Below, piece by piece: positions 15,818 to 23,784 of a stretch of DNA of 58,943 nucleotides (within the stretch, counting starts at the first letter, position 1; each line of letters begins with the position of its first letter). The translations under genes and the position numbers were made by a program. The notes below the pieces were generated by a model that saw only the letters and a list, made by a program, of their open reading frames with translations, had not been told where the DNA came from and made no database searches. Origin of the DNA: a virus; the IMG/VR virus record IMGVR_UViG_3300028883_000054, positions 1 to 58,943 of that record; one strand, given 5' to 3'.

Positions 15818-16045
15818 ATGGAAATAACCGAATTTTATAAACTCCAATTCAGATATTATGATAAAGGTGGCTGGTATGATGATCCTGTTATCTTGCCAGA
15901 TAACTTTTATATTTTGATCGATAAAATTAAACAAGATAAGAGGATAAAAAAAGGTATTGAAATGGGCATTGTCTATAGAATAATTAAAGTCGAAATAACA
16001 GAGACAATAATTCATTATATTCATAAAGGTTCAGACTTAGCATAA
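15818..16045 (+). CDS. hypothetical 75-aa protein
   Basis: GGAGAG precedes the start, downstream of the two-state hairpin. It is a strand-rich protein ending in a short Ile-rich segment, with no known motif. Confidence 0.65.
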   Translation: MEITEFYKLQFRYYDKGGWYDDPVILPDNFYILIDKIKQDKRIKKGIEMGIVYRIIKVEITETIIHYIHKGSDLA

Positions 16046-16077
16046 TATTTTCTTTTATTTAGGGAGGTGAATTTATA

Positions 16078-16269
16078 ATGGATATTTTATTAATTCTATT
16101 TTTTGTTTTTATAATTTTATTGATAGCCACATATTTTAATATGTATTATATCGGTTCTTATTATGATAGATCAATTCTTTTATATGAGCTTAAAATAGCT
16201 TTAAATCAATTAGCCATTATTATACTTAAATCGAAAATTAACAAAATAAACAAGAAAGATGAGGCTTAA
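16078..16269 (+). CDS. small membrane protein
   Basis: Residues 2-26 are a clear transmembrane helix (ILLILFFVFIILLIATYF), followed by a helical, basic cytoplasmic tail (KSKINKINKKDEA). GGGAGGTGA lies upstream. The function is unknown. Confidence 0.6.
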   Translation: MDILLILFFVFIILLIATYFNMYYIGSYYDRSILLYELKIALNQLAIIILKSKINKINKKDEA

Positions 16270-16702
16270 ATCTAAAATGGCATACTCAATAAGATATGAG
16301 GGGAAAGTTCCCTCGAAAAAAAACCAATATGAAATTAGGTTCTCGCGATTATTCTTAAATCAATTTTATCCTCAAATAAAAAAATTAAAATCAACTGGAG
16401 CGAGACAATTGTATTGGATCACTCCATCGAAACAAGTGAAAGAGTTTGAAAACTCTCTTGCAACAATAATTTTCGCGAATTTTGGGGCTCGGGAAAAACA
16501 GAAATTTGAGAACAAAGAAATTGCGGTAAAGGTCAGGATTCAACAAACTCGATCCCGAGACGCAGATAATGCCCTCGGAGCGATCGGGGATGCGATCCAA
16601 GCTGGGATCCCGGGCTTTAACGATAGAAATATTAAAAAATGGGATATCGAGATTGAGAAAGGTCTGAAGGATCTTCTTGATATTGATATTGAAATATTAT
16701 AA
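16259..16702 (+). CDS. RusA-type Holliday junction resolvase
   Basis: The protein has GKVPSKKNQ near the N-terminus and the RusA catalytic pattern DADN...GAIGDAI...NDRNIKKW, with Asp101, Asp103 and Asp111 as likely metal ligands. The 147-aa length fits the family (starting at 16277 would give 141 aa and is possible). It should cleave Holliday junctions made during recombination-driven replication before packaging. Confidence 0.8.
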   Translation: MRLKSKMAYSIRYEGKVPSKKNQYEIRFSRLFLNQFYPQIKKLKSTGARQLYWITPSKQVKEFENSLATIIFANFGAREKQKFENKEIAVKVRIQQTRSRDADNALGAIGDAIQAGIPGFNDRNIKKWDIEIEKGLKDLLDIDIEIL

Positions 16703-16730
16703 TAAGAAATTTCTATAAGGATAGTAAATT

Positions 16731-17057
16731 ATGGATACTTTCATAAATGCGTGGAAAATTATACAAGCTGAAGTCCATGAAACAGCAAAAGATAAAGGCT
16801 GGTGGAAGGATAAAAGAAATGACGGGGAGATCATTGCCTTGATTCATTCAGAATTATCCGAAGCCCTTGAGGCTTTAAGAGAGGAAAAAAGATCGGATAA
16901 AATAACAGGATTCTCCGGGATTGAAGAAGAATATGCAGACGTAATTATTCGTATAATGGATCATGCTGGGGGGAGAGGTTATCGGATAGCAGAAGCCATT
17001 ATTACGAAAATAGGATATAATAAAAAAAGGGGATACAGGCATGGAAAAAGATTCTGA
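16731..17057 (+). CDS. MazG-like nucleotide pyrophosphatase
   Basis: The four-helix all-alpha NTP pyrophosphatase pattern is present. ELSEALEALREE (Glu41, Glu44) and EEYADVIIRIMD (Glu67, Asp70) form the metal-binding EExxE/ExxD sites. At 108 aa it is a single domain, as in phage MazG-like enzymes that hydrolyse (d)NTPs. It may sanitise the nucleotide pool or alter host nucleotide signalling. It overlaps the next gene by 17 bases. Confidence 0.8.
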   Translation: MDTFINAWKIIQAEVHETAKDKGWWKDKRNDGEIIALIHSELSEALEALREEKRSDKITGFSGIEEEYADVIIRIMDHAGGRGYRIAEAIITKIGYNKKRGYRHGKRF

Positions 17058-17367
17058 CATCAAAGAAAAAGTAATAATTATGTTATATGAAAGTATATTA
17101 GATAAATTTAAGCCATGTATAAAATATCCAAAAGGGAACGACAAAAACGATTATCTCCGAATTTGTTGGATAATCCAATTTCATAATAAACTCCTAAAGG
17201 ATATTAAGAATTATGCAAATTTAAAATATTTTGCAGGAGGTAACATCCAGAACGAGGCGTTAGAGAAGATAACAGAAAAAGATATTAATTTAATCAAATC
17301 TAATCTAAGATGGATGGTTTTAAACCTTCCAATTTTAAGAAAATCAGTAAATAAAAAAAACCTGTAA
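17041..17367 (+). CDS. hypothetical helical protein
   Basis: This 108-aa ORF overlaps the MazG-like gene. A weak site (GGGGATA) lies upstream of the ATG at 17041. No motif is recognised. Confidence 0.6.
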   Translation: MEKDSDIKEKVIIMLYESILDKFKPCIKYPKGNDKNDYLRICWIIQFHNKLLKDIKNYANLKYFAGGNIQNEALEKITEKDINLIKSNLRWMVLNLPILRKSVNKKNL

Positions 17368-17411
17368 ATGACGATTACAGGGGAATAAACCGATAAATTG
17401 AGGAAAAAATC

Positions 17412-17783
17412 ATGGTTATACTTATAATTATTGCTTTTGGGATTTTAATAATTAATGTATCCACCCTTCTGATTAGCAAACAAAAATTAGAAAATCGCTT
17501 AAATCGCGCTTATAATGAACGAAATTATGCCGCAATATTAGCGGCGGATTTAGCCTTAAAATGCGGGATGAAGGCAGGTTATACAATAGATAAAGAATGG
17601 AAAAGAGGCTGGAATCATCTAGTTAGAATCCAGCTTGATGAATGGACTCAGGTAAGCTGGCATATGAATCCAGAAACTGAAGCGATGGTTAAAGATCTTC
17701 CGGAGACGGATATTGAATGGGATGGGACATTCCATAGCAGAACAGGCGCGTTTTTAAATTATAAGAAACATTTAAGGAGATAA
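17412..17783 (+). CDS. membrane-anchored phage protein with WHM...WDG motif
   Basis: Residues 2-20 form a transmembrane segment. The rest (NYAAILAADLALK, VSWHMNPETEAM, WDGTFHSR) resembles a protein type widespread in phages of unknown function, here with an added membrane anchor. GAGG precedes the start. Confidence 0.65.
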   Translation: MVILIIIAFGILIINVSTLLISKQKLENRLNRAYNERNYAAILAADLALKCGMKAGYTIDKEWKRGWNHLVRIQLDEWTQVSWHMNPETEAMVKDLPETDIEWDGTFHSRTGAFLNYKKHLRR

Positions 17784-17787
17784 TTTT

Positions 17788-18060
17788 ATGTATTTACAAT
17801 TAAGTGAAGACGAGGCTTTTTCTATCACGAATACCGAAGAAAACCTATGGTTAGGAATTCATGCTCTCGAGAACGGGCAAAGCTTTGGTATTAATTTATT
17901 GCCGTCCAGGGAGTCTAAGCCCCATAAATATATTGAAATAAGACAAGGCGTTTTGGGGATAAAAATATTCTTTTTTATAAACAAAAAAGCTAAAAAGGAT
18001 ATTGATCTTGGGATATGGGAGCACGCCGAAATTATTTGGTCAAAAAAATATTCAAAATAA
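17788..18060 (+). CDS. hypothetical 90-aa protein
   Basis: AAGGAG lies near the end of the preceding gene. It is mixed alpha/beta with no known domain. Confidence 0.65.
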   Translation: MYLQLSEDEAFSITNTEENLWLGIHALENGQSFGINLLPSRESKPHKYIEIRQGVLGIKIFFFINKKAKKDIDLGIWEHAEIIWSKKYSK

Positions 18061-18076
18061 ATCGAGGAAAGAAATT

Positions 18077-18412
18077 ATGATATCTATTTTGATATTATCC
18101 ATTATTTTAATCATTTATTCTATTTCTATGTATTTAATAAAAAATTACATCGATTTAGAAATTAAGGATGAATTATATTATTTTAAAAACTATGAGAAAA
18201 ACGTGTTTTATAGTATCCTAATGGTTTCTATTATTTGTTTTTTATTATTCAATATAATCGATCAAATTATTCATACTAATTTAGCGTTTAATATATTTCA
18301 AGGATTATTAGCTATTTCGGCTTATGGAATCATATATATAAAATTAATTAAATTGTATGGTATTGTTTATGAAATGAGTAAAAAACACAAAGGGGAAAAG
18401 GACAAACCATGA
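18077..18412 (+). CDS. membrane protein with three predicted helices
   Basis: The start at 18077 follows GAGGAAAG; the longer ORF from 18002 lies within the upstream gene. Hydrophobic segments at about 1-20, 42-60 and 70-88 are followed by a Lys-rich tail. The function is unknown, and it is too early in the genome for a typical holin position. Confidence 0.6.
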   Translation: MISILILSIILIIYSISMYLIKNYIDLEIKDELYYFKNYEKNVFYSILMVSIICFLLFNIIDQIIHTNLAFNIFQGLLAISAYGIIYIKLIKLYGIVYEMSKKHKGEKDKP

Positions 18413-18765
18413 TAAAGAGAACAGAAAGAGGATGGCCGGGACATTTTATCCTTGCTGACCTTTGCAATTTTCGACGTAATACTTTAATTGAAAAAGAAGA
18501 TATAAAAATAATTATATCAACGATCGGGGCTATGAAACGTGATGATAATTATTTGGAAATAAGACATGATGTATTTTATGAGACGCTGGTTTTTTATGCA
18601 AAGCGTCAGGATAACTACTGGGAAATAGATCCTGCAAAACAGATTTTTATTGACACAGGATATTTTATTTATAATATAGGTGAAAATACAGATTTACAAG
18701 CGAATAAAATGCACGAAGATATTGTCAATATTATCGTTTGTAAATTAGAAGCGGGAGAGTTATGA
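18409..18765 (+). CDS. hypothetical 118-aa protein
   Basis: The ATGA overlap couples it to the membrane gene. It is soluble and charged, with no motif recognised. Confidence 0.65.
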   Translation: MIKRTERGWPGHFILADLCNFRRNTLIEKEDIKIIISTIGAMKRDDNYLEIRHDVFYETLVFYAKRQDNYWEIDPAKQIFIDTGYFIYNIGENTDLQANKMHEDIVNIIVCKLEAGEL

Positions 18766-18802
18766 TAAATTAAGTCAAAAAAGATATATAGAAAGGGATA
18801 AG

Positions 18803-19018
18803 ATGGAGAAATTAGTTAGACTTAAAAAAGATATTATTGTAAAAAAATCTGGTAACAATCTAAATAATACTGTATGGAAAAAAGATACTCTTATGATTGA
18901 GAGCGGGAAAATGCCGGGATTGTTTTATAATCTTCTTGTAAGTGACATATATGTAAAATTATCAAAAGATGATTATAATGAAATCACAAATTATTATAAA
19001 ATAGAGATATGTAAGTAA
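18803..19018 (+). CDS. hypothetical 71-aa basic protein
   Basis: GAAAGGGA precedes the ATG. The protein is strand-rich with many lysines at the start (VRLKKDIIVKKSGN), like a small SH3-type fold. This is inference only. Confidence 0.6.
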   Translation: MEKLVRLKKDIIVKKSGNNLNNTVWKKDTLMIESGKMPGLFYNLLVSDIYVKLSKDDYNEITNYYKIEICK

Positions 19019-19028
19019 GGAGTCTGAA

Positions 19029-19280
19029 ATGAGCGATTTTTTACATATCGATCAAAACGGGGGAAAATGGGAGCTAACCAACATGACAACGAGACATCTA
19101 AAAAACGTATTGGCTCTTCTCCGCCGAAGAGCAAGCGAGGGCGTTAAAATAGAATTTGGTTGCCATGATTTTGGGAATAATCCGTATTATGATATAGATT
19201 ATCTTTATGGTAATGATGCTCTTAAACACCTTAATTATCAAAAATATGAAAATGAATTAATTCGGAGGAGAAAATTATGA
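19029..19280 (+). CDS. hypothetical 83-aa protein
   Basis: AAGGAG precedes the start, and the stop overlaps the next ATG (ATGA). No domain is recognised. Its residues 20-38 form a basic helix (RHLKNVLALLRRRASEG). Confidence 0.65.
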   Translation: MSDFLHIDQNGGKWELTNMTTRHLKNVLALLRRRASEGVKIEFGCHDFGNNPYYDIDYLYGNDALKHLNYQKYENELIRRRKL

Positions 19281-19618
19281 TAATTAATATCCTAAAAGAA
19301 ATTAATAGCAATGCAGCTACGGGGATAAATGATGGGAAAAAAATCTTTAATGTAACAAATAGAGCTTTAAAAGATGGTAAGAACGTCATACTTGATTTTA
19401 AAAAAATTAAATTTATCTCACCGACATTCTTAAACATAGCTATTGGGAGATTATATGGGATATATGAGAAGTCCTTTTTGTCGAGTAATTTAAAAGTAGT
19501 TCATATGAATAATAATGATTTAATAATGCTGAATAGAGTTATTAAAAACGCTAACGAATATATAGATAAGTTAGCTAAAGAATATCTTGATAGGTTTATG
19601 AATTGGCTTAGTGGATAA
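19277..19618 (+). CDS. STAS-like (DUF4325) protein
   Basis: The pattern GKNVILDFKKIKFISPTFLN followed by a helix and SSNLKVVHMNN matches the STAS-like DUF4325 fold, known mainly as a regulatory anti-sigma-antagonist-like domain. At 113 aa it is the domain alone. A role in altering host signalling is plausible but unproven. Confidence 0.65.
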   Translation: MIINILKEINSNAATGINDGKKIFNVTNRALKDGKNVILDFKKIKFISPTFLNIAIGRLYGIYEKSFLSSNLKVVHMNNNDLIMLNRVIKNANEYIDKLAKEYLDRFMNWLSG

Positions 19619-19640
19619 AATTAAGGGAAAGATGTAAATT

Positions 19641-19778
19641 ATGATAATTTTAACAAAAATATTATTAATCTTGGCGGAAATAATCCTGACAATTTGTGTT
19701 CTGATATTAGGATTATCTTTATCGATTTTAATAAAATACTTACTTAAGAACAGGAGTAAATCATGGAACGTAAATTAA
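19641..19778 (+). CDS. 45-aa single-pass membrane protein
   Basis: Residues 4-33 are strongly hydrophobic (ILLILAEIILTICVLILG), and the tail is basic. The upstream AAGGGAAAG is a modest ribosome site. It overlaps the next gene by 16 bases. Confidence 0.5.
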   Translation: MIILTKILLILAEIILTICVLILGLSLSILIKYLLKNRSKSWNVN

Positions 19779-20020
19779 ATGATGGGAGAATAGAAATATA
19801 CGAGAGTGAAACTCGGGGAAGATGCAGATACTGTAAAAGAGATATAATTAGAGTAAATGGAAGCAATCAGACTCTAAATAAAGATAAAACTCGATATCGT
19901 TATCCCAATAATATGTCGTCATGGTGCATTTTTCGATGTAAGTGTGATGCAGTTATTTCGTGTTCATTCATAGAGGGGAATACGAAAATGGATGAAATAG
20001 AGAGGAGAAATAAATCATGA
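19763..20020 (+). CDS. zinc-ribbon protein
   Basis: CRYC (residues 15-18) and the later CIFRCKC form a probable metal site. The start follows AGGAG. The stop shares ATGA with the lipoprotein gene. Confidence 0.65.
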   Translation: MERKLNDGRIEIYESETRGRCRYCKRDIIRVNGSNQTLNKDKTRYRYPNNMSSWCIFRCKCDAVISCSFIEGNTKMDEIERRNKS

Positions 20021-20298
20021 AAAACTTATTTAAAGTTTTTGTCTGTATTATAATTATTGTATTAATTTTAGGTTGTGACATGCTATCGCCGGATGAATAT
20101 TGCGGCGAGATCGTCGGAAAGTATCAACAGATCGATAAAACATATACGGTTACATTGCGGCTGGACCAAGAGGAACTTGAATATATAGTGATCGCTGTAT
20201 CAAAGGCGGTCTATACGAACTCAATGACATTCGGGATCGGCGATGTCGCCTGTTTTCCGAAAAGTGATGAATACAGACCTAAAAAAAATATTTTATAA
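20017..20298 (+). CDS. phage lipoprotein
   Basis: The N-terminus is a signal peptide with a lipobox (VLILGC, Cys21) for lipid attachment after export. The mature part (about 70 aa) is strand-rich. Small phage lipoproteins often block superinfecting phage at the cell surface; that role is inference. Confidence 0.75.
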   Translation: MKNLFKVFVCIIIIVLILGCDMLSPDEYCGEIVGKYQQIDKTYTVTLRLDQEELEYIVIAVSKAVYTNSMTFGIGDVACFPKSDEYRPKKNIL

Positions 20299-20341
20299 AA
20301 ATAATGAAATAACTTAAAAATTAAAAAACTGGAGAAATAAT

Positions 20342-20767
20342 ATGGAAATAAGGCATAGAGGTTTTAGCAAGGAATTAAAAACGTGGATTTATGGATATTA
20401 TGTAAAATGCCGGAATAAACATTACATCCTTGAGGAACGTGATGAGCGTGGGTTTGATGAGCGTTGGTCTGAGTGGGTAGAAGTTTACCCAGACTCAATA
20501 CAACAGTATATAGGGATTGATTTATATTATGACCCCTTGTTTGAGGGAGATATCCTCCGAGTATATACTTATTACGATAAAAAAGAACCGGCGCTGAGTG
20601 AATACACTGACCATAGAATAGAATATTGCGGGGGAAGAAATTATCCGGCATTTGAGTTGAAGCCTGAGATAGAGAATTGTGAATGCAATGGCATTTCATA
20701 TATAAAGGGCTCGAATGCAATTGCTCGGGTGGAAGTTATTGGGACTTTTTATCAAAACAAGAAATAA
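20342..20767 (+). CDS. YopX-family protein
   Basis: The YopX pattern is visible. It comprises an N-terminal IRHRGF...W segment, QYIGI near the middle, LFEGDILRVY, EYCGGRNYPAFEL, and the ending VEVIGTFYQN. YopX proteins are common in phages of many hosts, and their function is unknown. GGAG precedes the start. Confidence 0.75.
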   Translation: MEIRHRGFSKELKTWIYGYYVKCRNKHYILEERDERGFDERWSEWVEVYPDSIQQYIGIDLYYDPLFEGDILRVYTYYDKKEPALSEYTDHRIEYCGGRNYPAFELKPEIENCECNGISYIKGSNAIARVEVIGTFYQNKK

Positions 20768-20787
20768 ATCATAAGGACTTTAACATT

Positions 20788-21042
20788 ATGCGAAAAATAA
20801 TAAAAGAGACCCGACCGGTTAAATTCAAGCAAGCCAATGCAGAATTAACCAAAAACAATGAAATATCAATGCCTGTTTATATTGATCATGAAATAGGTTG
20901 TATTATTTCCTGCTGGAAAATGCCTTTCATAAGAAGGCTAAAAGTCTTATTTACCGGCAGGATCTGGCTGAATGTCCTATCTAAGAAGCATCCGCTTCTT
21001 TACATTGAGAGTTCAGTTTTTGAAAATAAAAGAAGGGACTAA
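20788..21042 (+). CDS. hypothetical 84-aa basic protein
   Basis: AAGGAC precedes 20788. A longer frame from 20683 lies in the YopX-like gene. It is Lys/Arg-rich with a Cys pair, and no family is known. Confidence 0.6.
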   Translation: MRKIIKETRPVKFKQANAELTKNNEISMPVYIDHEIGCIISCWKMPFIRRLKVLFTGRIWLNVLSKKHPLLYIESSVFENKRRD

Positions 21043-21049
21043 ATTAAAA

Positions 21050-21379
21050 ATGAAAACATTAATAATATTCTTAATATTGATATCGATACCAGTTTCAATA
21101 TCCTCTCAAGACATAAATTATGATTATGCCGTTATTGATACGACAACGTCTATTTCTTGGTCGGGCTATTATGCAATAAATTTCGGAAATACAAGGTTAA
21201 TTTTTAGAAATGATTCTTTATTAGTAGAAACGACCGATAAAATGGACCAAGCGGCAGAAGATTTTCTAAAAGTGTTAAGCAATATATATTACTCAAAAAT
21301 AGATAGTTTAAGGGGAGAAATAAGAAAATTAAAACAGGAGAAAAACCATGACAGTAAAAGAATGCGCAGAAATATGTAA
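21050..21379 (+). CDS. secreted coiled-coil protein
   Basis: The start at 21050 gives a signal peptide (LIIFLILISIPVSISSQ) with predicted cleavage before Gln, then about 50 residues of beta structure and a charged C-terminal helix. No ribosome site is obvious, so its start is less sure. Exported early proteins may act in the envelope. Confidence 0.6.
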   Translation: MKTLIIFLILISIPVSISSQDINYDYAVIDTTTSISWSGYYAINFGNTRLIFRNDSLLVETTDKMDQAAEDFLKVLSNIYYSKIDSLRGEIRKLKQEKNHDSKRMRRNM

Positions 21380-21974
21380 CGGGATGGATATTGATACTGG
21401 GGGATTTCATAGAGATTTTATCAAAAAAATAGCTGAAAATAATCTTGTTATCGTCTTTGGAGAATCTGATGATTTATGTGAATTCCGGGGGGCTATTTTT
21501 GATGAAATAGGTTGTTACAGTGGGGCAACAATTTCATTAAATAATAAAGGCAAAATTTTTGAAAATTTGTGCGAGAATGAAGATTGTCCATATTTTTTTG
21601 AAATGGCTGAAAATGCCCAATATAAAATAACGATAACGCCTAATTGTGACGGAGAATATTTTTGGACAATTGACACTAATATCCCCCATGAGACATTTGA
21701 TATTTTAGCTGATGGGGAAAAATATTGTAAAGGTATTGTTTTTTCTTTAAATGATATTAGACGACCAAAAGAAAAAAAACCAGCCATTATTTGGCACAAA
21801 TGGCCGGAGGAAAAACCGGAAAATGACGGGCGATATCTAATTTACTATGAAGCCGGCCATACAAGAAGCTGTTTTATCGGCGATTACACAGCATTTGAAG
21901 ATAGATGGCTAAGCATTAATTCTGCTATCATTCGTATGTGGGCAGAAATCGATAAACCTGAAAACGTAGAATAA
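21348..21974 (+). CDS. DUF551-like protein
   Basis: GGAG precedes the start, which overlaps the previous gene by 32 bases. The C-terminal half has the DUF551 style (KWPEEKPENDGRYLIYYEA ... W). The N-terminal ~130 residues are acidic with scattered Cys. Function unknown. Confidence 0.65.
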   Translation: MTVKECAEICNGMDIDTGGFHRDFIKKIAENNLVIVFGESDDLCEFRGAIFDEIGCYSGATISLNNKGKIFENLCENEDCPYFFEMAENAQYKITITPNCDGEYFWTIDTNIPHETFDILADGEKYCKGIVFSLNDIRRPKEKKPAIIWHKWPEEKPENDGRYLIYYEAGHTRSCFIGDYTAFEDRWLSINSAIIRMWAEIDKPENVE

Positions 21975-22004
21975 AGAAAATTAAATAAATATTAAGGAAT
22001 AACT

Positions 22005-22343
22005 GTGAGAAAAACTGATATAATTATTAGAGTCTCAGTTCCTGATGGATGGGAAAGAATAAAAACGGGGGATTTAGAGAAAGAAGATATGTATTTTTCA
22101 ACTTATTTTTACGGTTGGAGCAAAATCCCAGAAGACTGGATTGGTAAAGAAATAAAAGAATCTTTTGCAATTATCCGGAGAATTAAAATACCTGAAGGGT
22201 GGAAGCGTATTAAAACGGGAGAAAAGCTAATTCATGGAGATAGGTATTGGTCGGAATTAAGCCGACTTTGGATAAATGTAGTTATATATCCTGAACCTGA
22301 TAATCATGTAAAAGAGGATGAATTCTGTATTAGGAAAAAATAA
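22005..22343 (+). CDS. protein with tandem xPxGWxRIKTG repeats, GTG start
   Basis: A GTG codon follows AAGGAATAACT. Two repeats begin VPDGWERIKTG and IPEGWKRIKTG about 57 residues apart, each followed by a GD/ED-x-Y turn. A single-repeat relative is encoded at 23175-23360. It is a small beta domain common in phages, role unknown. Confidence 0.65.
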   Translation: MRKTDIIIRVSVPDGWERIKTGDLEKEDMYFSTYFYGWSKIPEDWIGKEIKESFAIIRRIKIPEGWKRIKTGEKLIHGDRYWSELSRLWINVVIYPEPDNHVKEDEFCIRKK

Positions 22344-22373
22344 TCATTAAATAATTTTTACAGGAGAAGAATA

Positions 22374-22850
22374 ATGGAAATAGAAAATTTAAACGTAAGG
22401 ATAACTGTAGAAGAATATCTTAACCTTCAACTTAATCAGGAAAAATTAAATCGTCTTGAAGCTGGTGGCGTGGATAATTGGGAAGGATACGAAGATTCTT
22501 TAAATTTACCTTCAGATTCTCTTAAAGATTATGAAATATCAAACAAAGAGAAATTAATAGAAAGTGGGAAAATCGAGATAATATCTTTCGATTTTATCCA
22601 AAGGATTAAAAATAATATAAAACCTATGAAAACAGAATTAATCCAGTTAGAATTTAATAAAGAAAATAAGAAATTGATATTTAGTTTTCTTGAAAATGAA
22701 GATATAACTTCAAAAAAGATGTATTTTTATTTAATCCAAATTATTATGAATGTCATAAATGGTTTTATAGAGATGTTTGATACTACAATTCAAATTAATT
22801 TTGTCAGGAAAAATAATTCAGGTGGATACTCTGTAATTGAAGAAAGATAA
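22374..22850 (+). CDS. hypothetical 158-aa acidic protein
   Basis: CAGGAGAAG precedes the start. It is helix-rich and acidic in its first half. No motif is recognised. Confidence 0.65.
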   Translation: MEIENLNVRITVEEYLNLQLNQEKLNRLEAGGVDNWEGYEDSLNLPSDSLKDYEISNKEKLIESGKIEIISFDFIQRIKNNIKPMKTELIQLEFNKENKKLIFSFLENEDITSKKMYFYLIQIIMNVINGFIEMFDTTIQINFVRKNNSGGYSVIEER

Positions 22851-22898
22851 GTATTTAAAAATTACTTAATAACTCAGAAGAGCGAGGGGAAATATTAA

Positions 22899-23123
22899 AT
22901 GAGAGTGAATATTAATTTAACAGAACAATGTCCTTACTGCAATTCAGAAATTGAAGTCTCAAATATAAATGGTTTATTATTCTGTTATTGGATCCATTGC
23001 ACTAATGAAAAATGTATATTCAATGACAGGGGAATGATGTTTGAAAATACTGATTTGTCAGAATTAAGAATAAAATGGACTCAATTTTGTACTACAAAAC
23101 AACTTGAAATGCCGTTCGCATAA
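22899..23123 (+). CDS. Lar-like zinc-finger protein
   Basis: The pattern CPYCNSEIEV...C...C with the ending IKWTQF resembles the restriction-alleviation (Lar) type zinc ribbon, CxxC...CxxC...WN. GAGGGG precedes the start. Lar proteins modulate host restriction; here that is a family-level guess. Confidence 0.6.
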   Translation: MRVNINLTEQCPYCNSEIEVSNINGLLFCYWIHCTNEKCIFNDRGMMFENTDLSELRIKWTQFCTTKQLEMPFA

Positions 23124-23174
23124 TTGATAATATGCGAATTAATTATTATAATTAATAATAATAAGGGTAATATC

Positions 23175-23360
23175 ATGGATAAAGAAATTAAAATACCTAA
23201 TGGATGGGTAAAAATGAAAAACACAAAAAACAGAAGGATATTAAACGGGGATCAAGTCTATAACTATGGAAAAAAAGAATTTGAAAAAGTTACGGATGAA
23301 ATAAAACCATACATAACCAGTTTTTCGATCGTCATTAGAAAAATAGATAAGATAATATAA
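23175..23360 (+). CDS. single-repeat paralogue of the 22005 gene
   Basis: The start at 23175 follows AAGGGTAAT. IKIPNGWVKM...GDQVY matches one repeat of the 22005 product, suggesting duplication or splitting of that domain. Confidence 0.6.
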   Translation: MDKEIKIPNGWVKMKNTKNRRILNGDQVYNYGKKEFEKVTDEIKPYITSFSIVIRKIDKII

Positions 23361-23381
23361 TCGAGAAGAAAGAAATACATT

Positions 23382-23603
23382 ATGGCTGATTATAAGAATC
23401 AAAAATTTTACTGGTTTCTAATTGTTTACATGCTTCAGGCGAAGAACGGGGATATCGTTTTTACGTCAAAGATTATTAATAATACAAAAAAGAGATTAAC
23501 AAAAAAACTCCTCGAGGGCAACGAAAATAACATGACTGCGATTATCAATATATCATATTTAGGTTATATGACCGAACCTGAATATATTAAATCTCATTTT
23601 TAA
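23382..23603 (+). CDS. last rightward gene, hypothetical 73 aa
   Basis: GAGAAG precedes the start. It is soluble and basic with no motif. It ends the rightward block eight bases before the promoter of the small RNA. Confidence 0.65.
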   Translation: MADYKNQKFYWFLIVYMLQAKNGDIVFTSKIINNTKKRLTKKLLEGNENNMTAIINISYLGYMTEPEYIKSHF

Positions 23604-23610
23604 AAAAAAC

Positions 23611-23639
23611 TTGACTTTATTCAAATAATTTTGTATTAT
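23611..23639 (+). promoter_or_regulatory. promoter of the intergenic small RNA
   Basis: TTGACT (23611-23616), a 17-base spacer and TATTAT (23634-23639) match the early promoters of the phage, including the flanking TTATTCAAATAA. No gene lies downstream before the terminator. Confidence 0.75.
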
Positions 23640-23645
23640 TAGTAT

Positions 23646-23762
23646 GAACGACTGAAAGCGTGAATGCGTCGTAGGTCGTGTTCCTTATAAAGTTAAAAAT
23701 CTTATTTGGTGGTATAAGCGGAATAAAAAGGCGACCAGAGTAAATCATGGCCGCCTTTTTTT
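23646..23762 (+). ncRNA. candidate small RNA between convergent operons
   Basis: About 117 nt run from the expected start to the terminator T-run. There is no usable ORF (the first ATG gives three codons). Two internal structures are visible. A 5' hairpin pairs ACGAC with GTCGT, and a middle stem pairs TTCC-TTATA with TATAA-GC-GGAA. The dedicated promoter and terminator point to a discrete RNA. Its target is unknown; antisense, protein-sponge or host-RNA-mimic roles are all possible. Confidence 0.6.
23725..23762 (+). terminator. bidirectional intrinsic terminator
   Basis: AAAAAGGCG-A-CC (23725-23736) pairs with GG-C-CGCCTTTTT (23749-23760), one mismatch, with a 12-nt loop and a seven-T run. 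The A-run on the other side lets it end leftward late transcription too. Confidence 0.8.
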
Positions 23763-23784
23763 GGTGAGGAGAGAGGGCTAATTT

